From positions 5,235,544-5,252,135 of the forward strand of contig NC_091575.1 in assembly GCF_042767895.1 (NCBI RefSeq): a DNA stretch of 16,592 nucleotides, written 5' to 3'. Below, piece by piece: positions 1-10,172 of the stretch. The translations under genes were made by a program, and so were the position numbers. This stretch comes from Penaeus vannamei (lineage: Eukaryota; Arthropoda; Malacostraca; Decapoda; Penaeidae). The notes under the pieces were generated by a model, which saw only the letters and a program-made list of their open reading frames with translations, was not told where the DNA came from and did not search any database. The first letter of the stretch is position 1. Every line of letters begins with the position of its first letter.

Positions 1-24
1 CTAATAATGATAATAATAAGAATA

Positions 25-590
25 GAGTCCATTTATAATGAAATAAAGGCAAAAAGTAGCAAAATCCCAAAAGACGAAAAAACGGCAAAATCTAGCGTAT
101 TACAGCCTTATGAGAGAAATGTCGAAAAGCCCCCTTTATCGCTTTTAAATGATAATTATGATGATTTCAACAGTAATTCGGGTAATTATGATTATTTCCA
201 TGATAATTCCTCTATCTTTAACAATAATGATGATTATCATGATAAAATGATAATTATACTGATAGTATTCATAATTACTGAAATAATACCAATAAGTAAC
301 ACCATTCTAATCATTTTCATACTAATAATGACAATAGAAATAATAATATCATTATCATCGTCATTATAATTATCATTATTGTCATTATTATTTCTAAAAT
401 TATCACTATTGTTATTATCATTATAAAAATAGTTATAATGATGAAAATGTCAATAATAAAGAGCATAATAATTATCATAACTGAAATAAGGATAATAATA
501 ATAATGATAATGATGACGATAATGACTATAATGGTAATAATCATAAAAATAATGACAATAATGATAATAATGATGATAATAAAGATCAAA
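25..590 (+). repeat. Family B monomer 1 (566 bp)
   Basis: Bounded by the core starts at 25 and 591. The core keeps the TCTAGCGTATTACAGCC block. Its inverted partner is 15545-16108, which lacks two bases (GA) in the core and has one A-to-T change next to the CGGC motif. Positions 1-24 are the tail of the preceding monomer. Confidence 0.85.
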
Positions 591-1026
591 GAGTCCATTT
601 ATAATGAAATAAAGGCGAAAAGTAATAAAATCCCTAAAGTCGAAAAGCGGCAAAATCTATCCTTTTGAGAAAAACGTCGAAAAAAAACTTTTTCACTTAT
701 AAATGATAATTATGATGATTTTAACATTAATTCAGGTAATTATGATGACTTTCATGATAATTCCTTTATTATTAACAATAGTAATGATAATCATGATAAT
801 GACAATAATAATGATAGGTTTGATAAATAATTTTCATACTAATAATGACAATAGAAATAATAATATCATTATCATTGTCATTATAATTACTATTATTGTC
901 ATTATTATTTCTAAAATTATCATTATTGTTATTATCATTATGAAAATAGTTATAATGCTGAAAATGACAATAATAATTAGCATAATAATTATTATAACTG
1001 CAATAATGATGATAATAATTATTATT
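591..1026 (+). repeat. Family B monomer 2, internally deleted (436 bp)
   Basis: This copy is about 130 bp shorter than its neighbours. Compared with monomers 3-5 it lacks roughly 75 bp after GATAGGTTTGAT (near 815-830), where the others carry the AATCATAATT...CTCTATTCC stretch, and about 60 bp just before the next core. The core itself also lacks the CTAGCGTATTACAG block. Both deletions are present in the inverted partner at 15110-15544, so they predate the inverted duplication or belong to the same molecule. Confidence 0.85.
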
Positions 1027-1592
1027 CAGTCCATTTATAATGAAATAAAGGCCACAAGTAATAAAATCTCAAAAGTCGAAAAAAACGGCAAAATCTAGAG
1101 AGAAACGTCGAAAAAAAAACTTTTTCGTTTTTTAATCGTAAATATGATGATTTTAACATTAATTCAGGTAATTATGATGATTTTCATGATAATTCCTTGA
1201 TTATTGACAATAATGATGATAATGACAATGACAATTACAATAATAATGATAAAATCATAATTATAATGATAATTTTGATAATTTCTGCAATGATAGCAAT
1301 AATTAACTCTATTCCAATAATTTCATACTAAAAATGGCAATAGAAATAATAATATCATTATCATTGTCATTATAAACATTATTATTGTCATTATTATTTC
1401 TAAAATTATCATTATTGGTACTATCATTATATAGATAGTTATAATAATAAAAATAGCAATAATAATTAGCATTATAATTATTATAACTGCAATAGTATGA
1501 TAATAATAATGATAATCATGTAGATAATGATTATAATGATAATAATCATGAAAATAATGACAGTAATGATAATGATGATAATAAATATTATT
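1027..1592 (+). repeat. Family B monomer 3 (566 bp)
   Basis: Full-length monomer, but its core lacks the CGTATTACAGCCTTT segment: CTAG is followed directly by AGAGAAACGTCG. Partner is 14543-15109, which has one extra base in the homopolymer after ACGTCG. Confidence 0.85.
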
Positions 1593-1720
1593 CAGTCCAT
1601 TTATAATGAAATAAAGGCCAGAAGTAATAAAATTCCAAAAGTCGAAAAAACGGCAAAATCTAGCGTATTACAGCCTTTTCAGAGAAACGTCGAAAACCCC
1701 CCCTTTTCACTTTTTAATGG
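1593..1720 (+). repeat. Conserved core of the satellite monomer (family B reference)
   Basis: A 128-bp island with normal CG dinucleotides inside AT-only surroundings. In order it holds GTCCATTTATAATGAAATAA, AAAGTCGAAAA, GGCAAAATCTAGCGTATTACAG, AGAGAAACGTCGAAAA, a C-tract and TTTTTAATGG. The octamer GTCGAAAA occurs twice about 50 bp apart in direct orientation. Family A shares the same order of blocks (8081-8206 on the other strand), which makes this the best conserved part of the repeat. It could be a protein-binding site or the remnant of an older mobile element; the sequence does not show which. Confidence 0.7.
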
Positions 1721-2168
1721 TAATTATGAGGATTCTAACATTAATTCAGGTAATTATGATGATTTACATGATAATTCCTTTATCATTGACAATAATGATG
1801 ATAATTATGATGATAACGCCAATGATAATGACAATAAAATGATAAAATCATAATTATATGATAATTTTGACAAATACTGCAATAATAGCAATAACTAACT
1901 ATATTCCAACAATTTTCATACTAATAATGGCAATAGACATAATGACATCATTATCATTGCCATTATAATTATTATTATTGTCATTACTATTTCTGAAATT
2001 ATCTTTATTGCTATTATCATTATATAAATAATTATAATGATAAAAATATCAATAATAATTATCATAACTGCATCAATTATGATAATAGTGATAATCATGA
2101 TGGCAATGACTATAATGATAATAATCATGAAAATAATGAAAGTAATGATAATGATTATAATTATTATT
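1593..2168 (+). repeat. Family B monomer 4 (576 bp), best representative
   Basis: The most complete copy, with an uninterrupted core at 1593-1720. Useful as the reference for family B. Partner is 13967-14542. Confidence 0.87.
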
Positions 2169-2745
2169 CAGTCCATTGATGATGAAATAAAGGCCAGAAA
2201 TAATAAAATCCTAAAAGTCGAAAAAAAGGCAAAGTCTAGCGTATACAGCCTTTTGAGAGAAACGTCGAAAAAAACCTTTTCGCTTTTTAATGGTAATTAC
2301 GAGGATTTTAACATTAATTCAAGTAATTATGATGATTTTCATGATAATTCCTTGATGTTTGACAATAATGATGATAATTATGATGATAATGAGAATGATA
2401 GTGATAACCAACCATAATTATAATGATAATGTTGATAATTACTGCAATAATAGCAATAACTAACTCTATTCCAATAATTTTCATACTAATAATGGGAATG
2501 TAAATAATATCATTATCATTGTCATTATAATTATCATTATTGTCATTATTTCTAAAATTATCATTATTGCCATTATCATTATATAAATAGGCATAATGAT
2601 AAAAATAGCAATAACAATTCCCATAATAATTATTATAACTACAATAATGATGATAATAATAAGGATAATCATGATGGTAATGACTATAATGATAATAATC
2701 ATGAAAATAATGACAGTAATGATAATAATGATGATAATTATTATT
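2169..2745 (+). repeat. Family B monomer 5 (577 bp)
   Basis: Full-length monomer with a slightly diverged core start (GTCCATTGATGATGAAATAA). Partner is 13389-13966, with one extra base in a homopolymer and one A/G substitution near 2471. Confidence 0.85.
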
Positions 2746-3005
2746 CAGTCTATTTATAGTGAAATAAAGGCTAGAAGTAATAAAATTCAACAAGGCGAAA
2801 AAACGGCAAAATGTAGCCTTTTGAGAGAAACGTCGAAAAAAAACTTTTTTTGCTTTTTAATGGTAATTATAAGGAATTTAACATTAATTCAGGTAATTAT
2901 GATGATTTTCATGATAATTCTTTATTACTGACAATAATTATGATAATTATGATGATAATGACAATGATAGTGAATAATAATGATAAAATCATAATTACAA
3001 TGATA
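2746..3005 (+). repeat. Family B monomer 6, cut by the retroelement fragment (260 bp)
   Basis: Begins with a normal core and stops in the AATCATAATTACAATGATA segment, where the reverse-transcriptase fragment starts. The other side of that fragment cannot be seen here because of the gap; in the inverted copy the fragment is followed by family A sequence. Confidence 0.85.
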
Positions 3006-3592
3006 TCGTCCCACAGGTCTCCACCTAGGGTTGCCTCGAACAGAGACAACCTGGTGGGCAGGATCATCCTGAGGGAAGTCAGCCCGGTAGCCATATAGCC
3101 TGAGTTGGCGATCACGGATTGTGCAGGTAATAGTTCCTTTGCCAGTCTCATGGTGCAACCGTTGGTTTGACACATGGTCCCACCAACAGTACCCCATGAT
3201 CCAGCACAATGATCTATTGCAAAAGGCATCAAGACGTGACAACAAGGTGCAGGATAATGTCTAGATTTCACTACCATATAACAAAACTGGAGTTATCAGG
3301 GCCTTGAAGACGCATAGCGTAGTCCTGTACAGGTACCGGCATCTCCATATACTCTGTCAAGAGATTCCATGACCCCTGCTGCCAGACCAATCTGTCTGCT
3401 GAGTTCCTGGTCTGCAGCCCAGAGTTATGAACTACACTATTCAGGTTTGTAAAGCTCTCTGTGACTTTGATGTTCTTGCTGCAAGCACGTACCGACTGAA
3501 CAGGTTCTCCTAGCAAGTCCCCAAAATAACTCCTAACAAGTCCCCAAAGTCCTGGATCTTGGTCTTGGTCCAGGAGACCTGAAGACCCAAGG
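3006..3592 (-). pseudogene. Non-LTR retrotransposon reverse-transcriptase fragment (truncated copy)
   Basis: Inverted duplicate of 12542-13128, differing by one base near the gap edge. Read on the minus strand it encodes the C-terminal part of a LINE-type reverse transcriptase, from SWTKTKIQDFG to NPRWRPVGR. It has the same lesions as the right copy: an amber codon at about 3261-3263 where the family has a tryptophan, a 23-bp-offset partial duplication near 3507-3548, and two one-base deletions near 3355 and 3415. It has no start, no catalytic palm motif and no end. It is interrupted by the N gap, about 37 bp short of where the right copy ends. Identity as a non-LTR reverse-transcriptase relic rests on residues remembered from the family, not on a search. 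Confidence 0.8.
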
Positions 3593-4092
3593 NNNNNNNN
3601 NNNNNNNNNNNNNNNNNNNNNNNNNNNNNNNNNNNNNNNNNNNNNNNNNNNNNNNNNNNNNNNNNNNNNNNNNNNNNNNNNNNNNNNNNNNNNNNNNNNN
3701 NNNNNNNNNNNNNNNNNNNNNNNNNNNNNNNNNNNNNNNNNNNNNNNNNNNNNNNNNNNNNNNNNNNNNNNNNNNNNNNNNNNNNNNNNNNNNNNNNNNN
3801 NNNNNNNNNNNNNNNNNNNNNNNNNNNNNNNNNNNNNNNNNNNNNNNNNNNNNNNNNNNNNNNNNNNNNNNNNNNNNNNNNNNNNNNNNNNNNNNNNNNN
3901 NNNNNNNNNNNNNNNNNNNNNNNNNNNNNNNNNNNNNNNNNNNNNNNNNNNNNNNNNNNNNNNNNNNNNNNNNNNNNNNNNNNNNNNNNNNNNNNNNNNN
4001 NNNNNNNNNNNNNNNNNNNNNNNNNNNNNNNNNNNNNNNNNNNNNNNNNNNNNNNNNNNNNNNNNNNNNNNNNNNNNNNNNNNNNNNNNNNN
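3593..4092. other. Assembly gap of exactly 500 N
   Basis: A round-number run of N is the placeholder some scaffolding programs insert between contigs when the true distance is unknown. It means 1-3592 and 4093-16592 are separate contigs whose order, orientation and distance were inferred. Confidence 0.97.
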
Positions 4093-7000
4093 TTTTTTTT
4101 TGGGGGGGGGTTTTTTTGGGGGGGAAAAATTTTTTAATTTAAATTTTTAAAAAAATTTTTTTTTAAAAAATTTTTTTTAAAAAAAAAAAAAAACCCAAAA
4201 CCCAAAACCCCCAAAAACCCAAAAACAAAAAAAAACCCCCAAACCCCCCCCAAAAAAAAAAAAAAAAAACCCCCCCAAAAAAAAAAACCCCCAAAATTTT
4301 TAAAAAAAAATTTTTTTAAAAAATTAAAAAAAAAAAAATTATATAAAAAATTATAAATTTTTTTTTTTTTTTAAAATAAAATAAAAAAAAAAAAATTTTT
4401 TAAATAAAAATTTAAAAAAAAATTTTTAAAATAAAAAAAAAAATTTTAAAAAAAATTTTTTTTAAAAATTTTTTAAATTTTTTAAATTTAAAATTATTTT
4501 AAAAAAAAAAAAATTTTTTAAAAAAAAAATTTTTTTTTTTAAAAAATTTTAAAAATTATTTTAAAAAAAATTTTGGAATAAATTTAAAAAAAATTTAAAA
4601 TTTTTTTAAAAAAAAATTATTTAAAAAATTATTTAAAAAATTTTTTTTTTAAAAAATTTTAAAAAAAAAAAAAATTTAAATAAAAAAAAAAAAAAAAAAA
4701 AAAAATTTTTTTTTAAAAATTTTTAAAAATTTTTTTTTAAATTTTTTTAAAAATTAAAATTTTTTTTAAAAAAAAATTTTTTAAATAAAAATTTTTAAAT
4801 TTTTTTAAAAATTTAAAAATTTTTTTAAAAAAATTTTTTAAAAATTTTTTTTTTAAATTTTTTAAAAAAAAAATAAATAAAAAAAAAATTAAAAAAATTT
4901 AAAATAAAAAAATAAAAAAAAAAAAAAAAATTTTTTAAAAAATTTATTTTTTTTTAAAAATTTTTTTTATTTTTTAAATTATTTTTTTTTTTAAATTTTA
5001 AAAATTTATAAAAAAAAAATTTTTTAAAAAAAATTTTTTAAAATAAATTTTATAAAAAAATTTTAAAATTTTTTTTTTTTGGGGGGGGTTTTTGGGGGGG
5101 TTTTTTTTTAAAAATTATTTAAAAAAAAAATTTTTTTTTAAAAAAAAAAAAAAAAAAAAAATTTTTTTTTTTAAATTTTAAAAATTTTAAGGGTTTTAAT
5201 AAAAAACCCCTTTTTAAATTTAAAAAAAATTTTTTAAAAATTTTTTTTTTTTTAAAAATTAAAATTTTTTTTAAAAAAAAATTTTTTTAAAAAAAATTTT
5301 TAAATAAATAAAAAAAAAAATTTTTTAAAAAATTATATAAAAAATTATTTTTTTAAATTTTAAAAAATAAAAAAATTTTTAAAAATTTTTTTTTTTTTTT
5401 AAAAATTTTTAATAAAAAATAAAATAAAAAAAAAAAAAAAAAAAATTTTTTTTATTTTATTTTTTTTAAATTTATTTTTTTTAAAAAATTTTTTTTAAAA
5501 AAATTTTAAAAATTTTTTTAAAAAAATAAAAAATTTGAAATTTATTTTTTTTTTAAAAAAAAAATTTTTTTTAAAATAAAAAATTTTTTTTGGGGGAATT
5601 TTTTTGGGGTTTTTTTTTAAAAAAAAAATTTTTTTTTAAAAAAAAAAAAAAAAAATTTTTTTTTTAAAAAAAAATTAAAAATAAATTTAAAAAATTTAAA
5701 AAAAAAATTTAAAAAAAAAATTAAAAAAAAAATTTTTTTAAAAAAAAAATTTTTTTTAAATTTTAAAAAAAAAATTTTTTTAAAAATTTTAAAAAAATTT
5801 TTTTTAAAAAAAATTTTTAATAAAAAATAAATAAATTTTTTAAAAAAAATTTTTTAAAAAAAATTTTATAAATATTAAAAATTTTTAATTTTTAAAAAAT
5901 TTTTTAAATAAAAAAAAAAATTTTAAAATTTTTACAAAAAATTTAAAATAAAAAATAAAATAAAAAAAAAAAAAAAATTTTTTTTTTTTTTTTTTTTGTT
6001 TTTTTTTTTTTTTTTTTTTTTTTTTGGGGGGGGGTTTTTTTTTTGGGTTTTTTTTTTTTGGGGGGTTTTTTGGGGGGGGGGGTTTTTTTGTTTTTTTTTT
6101 TTTTTTGGGGGGGTTTTTTTTAAAAATTTTTTTTTAAAAAAAAAAAAAAAATTTTAAAATTTAAAAAAAAAAACCAAAAAATTTTTAAAAAAAAAATTTT
6201 TTAAATTTAAAATTTTTTTAAATTTTTTTAATTTTAAAAATTTTTTTTTTTTTAAAATAAAAAAAAATTTTTTAAAATTTTTTTAAAAAATTTAATAAAA
6301 ATTTTTAAAAAATTAAAAAATTTTTTTTTTAAATTTTTTTTTAAAATAAAAAAAATTTTTTAAAATTAAAAAATTTTTTAAAACTTTTTAAAAAAAAAAA
6401 AAATTTTTTAAATAAAAAAAAAAAAAATTTTTTAAAAAATTTATTTTTTTTAAAAATTTTTTTTTTTTCCTTTTTTTAATTTTTTTTATTTTTTAAAATT
6501 TTTAATATAAAAAATTTTAAAAATTAAAAATGTTTTTTTAAAATTATTTTGGGGAAAATTGGGGAATTAAAAAAAATTTTTTAAATAAATTTTTTTAAAA
6601 AAATTTTTTAAATTTTTTTAAAAAATTTAAAAAAACCCAAAAATTTTTTTTTAAAAAAAAAAAAAAAAAAATTTTTTTTAAAAAAAAAAAAATTTTTTTT
6701 TAAAAAATTTTTAAATTTTTAAAAAAATTTAAAAATTTTTTAAATTATTTTTTAAAATTTAAAAAAATTTTTTTAAAAAAAAAAAATTTAAAAAATTTTT
6801 TAAAAAATTATATAAATATTTTTTTTAAATTTCCTTTTTTTAAAAAAAAATTTTTTAAAAATTTTTAAATTTTTAAATAAAAAAAATAAAAAAAAAATAA
6901 AAAATAAAAAAATTTTTTTAAAAAAAAAAAATTTTTTTAAATTTATTTTTTTTTTTTGGGGGAATTATTTTTTTAAAAATTTTTTAAAAATTTTTTTAAA

Positions 7001-7220
7001 AAAAAAAAATTTTTTTTTAAAATTTATAAAAATTTTTTTAAAAAAAATTAAAAAAAATTTTTTTTAAAAAAATTTTTTAAATAAAAAAATTTTTTAAAAA
7101 ATTATTTTATAAAAAAAAATTATAAAAAAAAAAAAAAAACCCCAAAAAAAAAAAACCCCCAAAAAAAAATTTTTAAATTTTAAAATTTTTTAAAAAAAAA
7201 AATTTTTTTAAATTTTATTT
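4093..7220. other. Homopolymer-run A/T sequence, probably corrupted base calls
   Basis: About 3.1 kb made almost only of runs of A and T, typically 3-10 bases long. There are islands of T/G runs (4093-4126, 5080-5110, 5590-5612, 5998-6120) and C/A runs (4192-4290, 7139-7162). G runs are flanked mainly by T and C runs mainly by A. If each run is reduced to one base, the sequence becomes mostly alternating AT with TG and AC stretches. Ordinary satellite sequence emerges gradually between about 7200 and 7245. I see no gene, repeat unit or regulatory site. Natural DNA with this run-length pattern over kilobases would be very odd, so I treat it as a sequencing or consensus artefact at a contig end. 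Confidence 0.85.
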
Positions 7221-7718
7221 ATTTTACTTTAATAATTACTTACCAATTACGATAATGGTAATTATGAGAGTAATTTGGACAATAATTATGATAATAATTA
7301 TACAATGATACTTATAATGATGATTTGCGTAATAATTGCAAATAATAGCAATAATCAACACAATTCTAATAATTTCCTACTAATAACACTAAAATAATAA
7401 CGACAATGATAACAGAATTAATAATAAAAGTAATTATAACACGGCTATCATTGTTATTATAATAAATTTTATTGTTGTTATTCTTTCTAGAATTATCATT
7501 ATTGCCATTATCATTATTAAAATCATTATAATAATGAAAATGACATTAATAAATAAGATAAATGATTATAATGACTATATTAAGGGTAATTAGGGCAATA
7601 ATCACAGTAATGATAATAATGATGATAATTATCATTATAAAGCCCATCTATAATGAGAAAAAGGCTAAAAGGAGAAAAATCCCAAAAGTCGAAAAAACAG
7701 CAAAATCTAGCAAAACAC
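7221..7718 (+). repeat. Family A satellite unit in + orientation, broken at its core
   Basis: Readable family A sequence on the strand opposite to the rest of array A. It includes the first half of the core (CCCATCTATAATGAGAAAAA, then AAAGTCGAAAA and AAATCTAGC) at about 7646-7710. The unit stops right after CTAGCAAAA, where family A normally continues with TACAGCC, and the next bases are in reverse orientation. Its first tens of bases grade into the homopolymer-run stretch. Confidence 0.85.
7245..7529 (+). repeat. Left arm of inverted repeat centred near 7624
   Basis: Reverse complement of 7719-8003; positions sum to 15248, with the TCTAGA sites at 7486-7491 and 7757-7762 as anchors. There are a few small mismatches and one-base differences. 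The 189 bp between the arms (7530-7718) hold the segment from AATAATGAAAATGAC to the core and are not mirrored. Confidence 0.88.
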
Positions 7719-7719
7719 A
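7718..7719. other. Strand-switch junction, + array to - array
   Basis: Left of here the unit reads on the + strand and ends AAATCTAGCAAAA followed by CAC. Right of here the unit reads on the - strand, starting ATAATGATTTT. The CAC fits neither side and may be untemplated or an error. The minus unit is entered beside the self-complementary word CATTATAATG. Confidence 0.85.
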
Positions 7720-8003
7720 TAATGATTTTAATAATGATAATGGCAATAATGATAATTCTAGAAAGAATAACAACAATAAAATTTATTATAATAACAATAA
7801 TAGCCGTGTTATAATTACTTTTATTATTATTTCTGTTATCATTGTCGTTATTATTAGTGTTATTAGTAGGAAATTATTAGAATTGTGTTGATTATTGCTA
7901 TTATTGCAATTATTACGCAAATCATCATTATAAGTATCATTGTATAATTATTATCATAATTATTGTCCAAATTACTCTCATAATTACCATTATTATCGTC
8001 ATT
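7719..8003 (-). repeat. Right arm of inverted repeat centred near 7624
   Basis: Pairs with 7245-7529. It begins exactly at the strand switch with ATAATGATTTTAATAATGAT, which is also the start of the first 1227-bp repeat copy. Confidence 0.88.
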
Positions 8004-8080
8004 ATTGTCATTATTGATGGGGTTATCATCAAAATCATCCTAATTAGCAGAATTAATGGTAAAATCATCATAATCATCAT

Positions 8081-8206
8081 TTAAACTGGAAAAAGGGGGG
8101 TTTTCGAGTCATCTCTCAGAAGGCTGTATTTTGCTAGATTTCGCCGGTATTTCGACTTTTTGGATTTTTCTCCTTTTAGCCTTTTTCTCATTATAGATGG
8201 GCTTTA
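8081..8206 (-). repeat. Conserved core of the satellite monomer (family A reference)
   Basis: Counterpart of the family B core at 1593-1720, here on the minus strand. Read on that strand it holds AAGCCCATCTATAATGAGAA, AAAGTCGAAA, GGCGAAATCTAGC, ACAGCCTTCTGAGAGA, a CTCGAAAA copy and a C-tract. The second GTCGAAAA of family B is altered to CTCGAAAA. Block order and spacing agree with family B although the surrounding repeats have diverged. Confidence 0.7.
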
Positions 8207-8945
8207 TAATGATAATTATCATCATTATTGTCATTATCATCATCATTATTATCATTACTGTCATTATTGCCCTAATTACCCTTAATATAGTCATTATAAT
8301 AATCATTATCTAAATTATTAATGTCATTTTCATCATTATAATGATTTTAATAATGATATTGACAATAATGATAATTCTTGAGATAATAACAATAATGATA
8401 ATGATTATAATAACAATAATGGCCGGGATATATTTAATTTTATTTTTATTTCTATCATTGTCGTTATTATTAGTGTTATTAGTAGGAAAATCATTAGAAT
8501 ATTGTTGAGTATTCTTATTATCGCAATTATTAGGCAAATCATCATTATAACTATCATTATATAATTTTTATCATAATTATTGTCCTAATTACTCGCATGA
8601 TTATCATTATTACCGTCATTATTGATGGGGTTATCATCAAAATCATCCTAATTAGTAGAATTATTGCTAAAATCATCATAATCATCATTTAAACTGGAAA
8701 AAGGGGGGTTTTCGAGTAATCTCTCAGAAGGCTGTATTTTGCTAGATTTCGCCGGTTTTTCGACTTTTGGGATTTTTCTCCTTTTAGCCTTTTTCTCATT
8801 ATAGATGGGCTTTATAATGATAATTATCATCATTATTGTCATTATCATCACCATTATTATCATTACTGTGATTATTGCCCTAATTACCCTTAATATAGTC
8901 ATTATAATAATCATTATCTTAATTATTAATGTCATTTTCATTATT

Positions 8946-10172
8946 ATAATGATTTTAATAATGATAATGGCAATAATGATAATTCTAGAAAGAATAACAA
9001 CAATAAAATTTATTATAATAACAATAATAACCGTGTTATAATTACTTTTATTATTATTTCTGTTATCATTGTCGTTATTATTAGTGTTATTAGTAGGAAA
9101 TTATTAGAATTGTGTTGATTATTGCTATTATTGCAATTATTACGCAAATCATCATTATAAGTATCATTGTATAATTATTATCATAATTATTGTCCAAATT
9201 ACTCTCATAATTACCATTATTATCGTCATTATTGTCATTATTGATGGGGTTATCATCAAAATCATCCTAATTAGCAGAATTAATGGTAAAATCATCATAA
9301 TCATCATTTAAACTGGAAAAAGGGGGGTTTTCGAGTCATCTCTCAGAAGGCTGTATTTTGCTAGATTTCGCCGGTATTTCGACTTTTTGGATTTTTCTCC
9401 TTTTAGCCTTTTTCTCATTATAGATGGGCTTTATAATGATAATTATCATCATTATTGTCATTATCATCATCATTATTATCATTACTGTCATTATTGCCCT
9501 AATTACCCTTAATATAGTCATTATAATAATCATTATCTAAATTATTAATGTCATTTTCATCATTATAATGATTTTAATAATGATATTGACAATAATGATA
9601 ATTCTTGAGATAATAACAATAATGATAATGATTATAATAACAATAATGGCCGGGATATATTTAATTTTATTTTTATTTCTATCATTGTCGTTATTATTAG
9701 TGTTATTAGTAGGAAAATCATTAGAATATTGTTGAGTATTCTTATTATCGCAATTATTAGGCAAATCATCATTATAACTATCATTATATAATTTTTATCA
9801 TAATTATTGTCCTAATTACTCGCATGATTATCATTATTACCGTCATTATTGATGGGGTTATCATCAAAATCATCCTAATTAGTAGAATTATTGCTAAAAT
9901 CATCATAATCATCATTTAAACTGGAAAAAGGGGGGTTTTCGACTTATCTCTCAGAAGGCTGTATTTTGCTAGATTTCGCCGGTTTTTCGACTTTTGGGAT
10001 TTTTCTCCTTTTAGCCTTTTTCTCATTATAGATGGGCTTTATAATGATAATTATCATCATTATTGTCATTATCATCACCATTATTATCATTACTGTGATT
10101 ATTGCCCTAATTACCCTTAATATAGTCATTATAATAATCATTATCTTAATTATTAATGTCATTTTCATTATT
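8946..10172 (-). repeat. Family A 1227-bp repeat, copy 2
   Basis: Carries CGAGTCATC in the first core (as copy 1) and CGACTTATC in the second core (as copy 3). It also has a private AATAACC for AATAGCC near 9027-9033. Confidence 0.9.

Larger units (their letters stand above)
1..3005 (+). repeat. Family B satellite array, + orientation
   Basis: Tandem monomers are recognised by a recurring less AT-rich core that starts with GTCCATTTATAATGAAATAA. Core starts lie at 25, 591, 1027, 1593, 2169 and 2746, giving spacings of 566, 436, 566, 576 and 577 bp. Between cores the DNA is variants of ATAATG and CATTAT with no unique content. The monomers are clearly related but diverged from each other, unlike the nearly identical family A copies. 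I see no gene, RNA gene or regulatory element in the array. Confidence 0.92.
1..3592 (+). repeat. Left arm of a 3.6-kb near-identical inverted repeat
   Basis: This segment is the reverse complement of 12542-16132. Position x pairs with about 16134 minus x; the sum drifts between 16133 and 16136 because of a few small indels. It holds five full and one truncated family B monomers plus the reverse-transcriptase fragment. Differences seen by eye number about ten: a 2-bp GA indel near 113, one-base homopolymer indels near 1111 and 2268, and single substitutions near 81, 782, 2471, 2717, 2834 and 3582. The arm ends only because the N gap begins, not at a visible biological boundary. Confidence 0.95.
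7719..8945 (-). repeat. Family A 1227-bp repeat, copy 1
   Basis: Core variants are CGAGTCATCTCTC (8105) in the first monomer and CGAGTAATCTCTC (8713) in the second. The second is unique to this copy. Confidence 0.9.

Noticed and set aside
1593..1853. An open frame through the core with a recurring SIYNEIKA...IPKVEK-like peptide in most monomers of both families
   Set aside because: The nucleotide core is conserved and the frame is lost by indels in monomers 2 and 3. DNA-level conservation explains the recurring peptide without coding.
7..3098. Many open frames of 65-160 residues rich in Ile, Met, Asn, Asp or Tyr and His in both strands of the satellite arrays
   Set aside because: They are translations of ATAATG/CATTAT words, overlap in several frames, and break in different places from monomer to monomer through indels. 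No preserved start, length or frame suggests protein coding.
5998..6120. T/G-run block resembling a TTGGGG-type telomere repeat
   Set aside because: Run lengths vary without a period and the neighbouring DNA shows the same run stretching for A/T. This is not a telomeric repeat.
4093..7220. AT-rich replication origin or scaffold attachment region
   Set aside because: The run-length pattern looks like base-calling failure, so no biological reading of its composition is safe.
8081..8206. CENP-B box in the core (TTTTCGACTTTTGGGA on the + strand)
   Set aside because: It begins with TTCG and has a G-run nearby, but the central A and the CGGG of the box are not at the required spacing.
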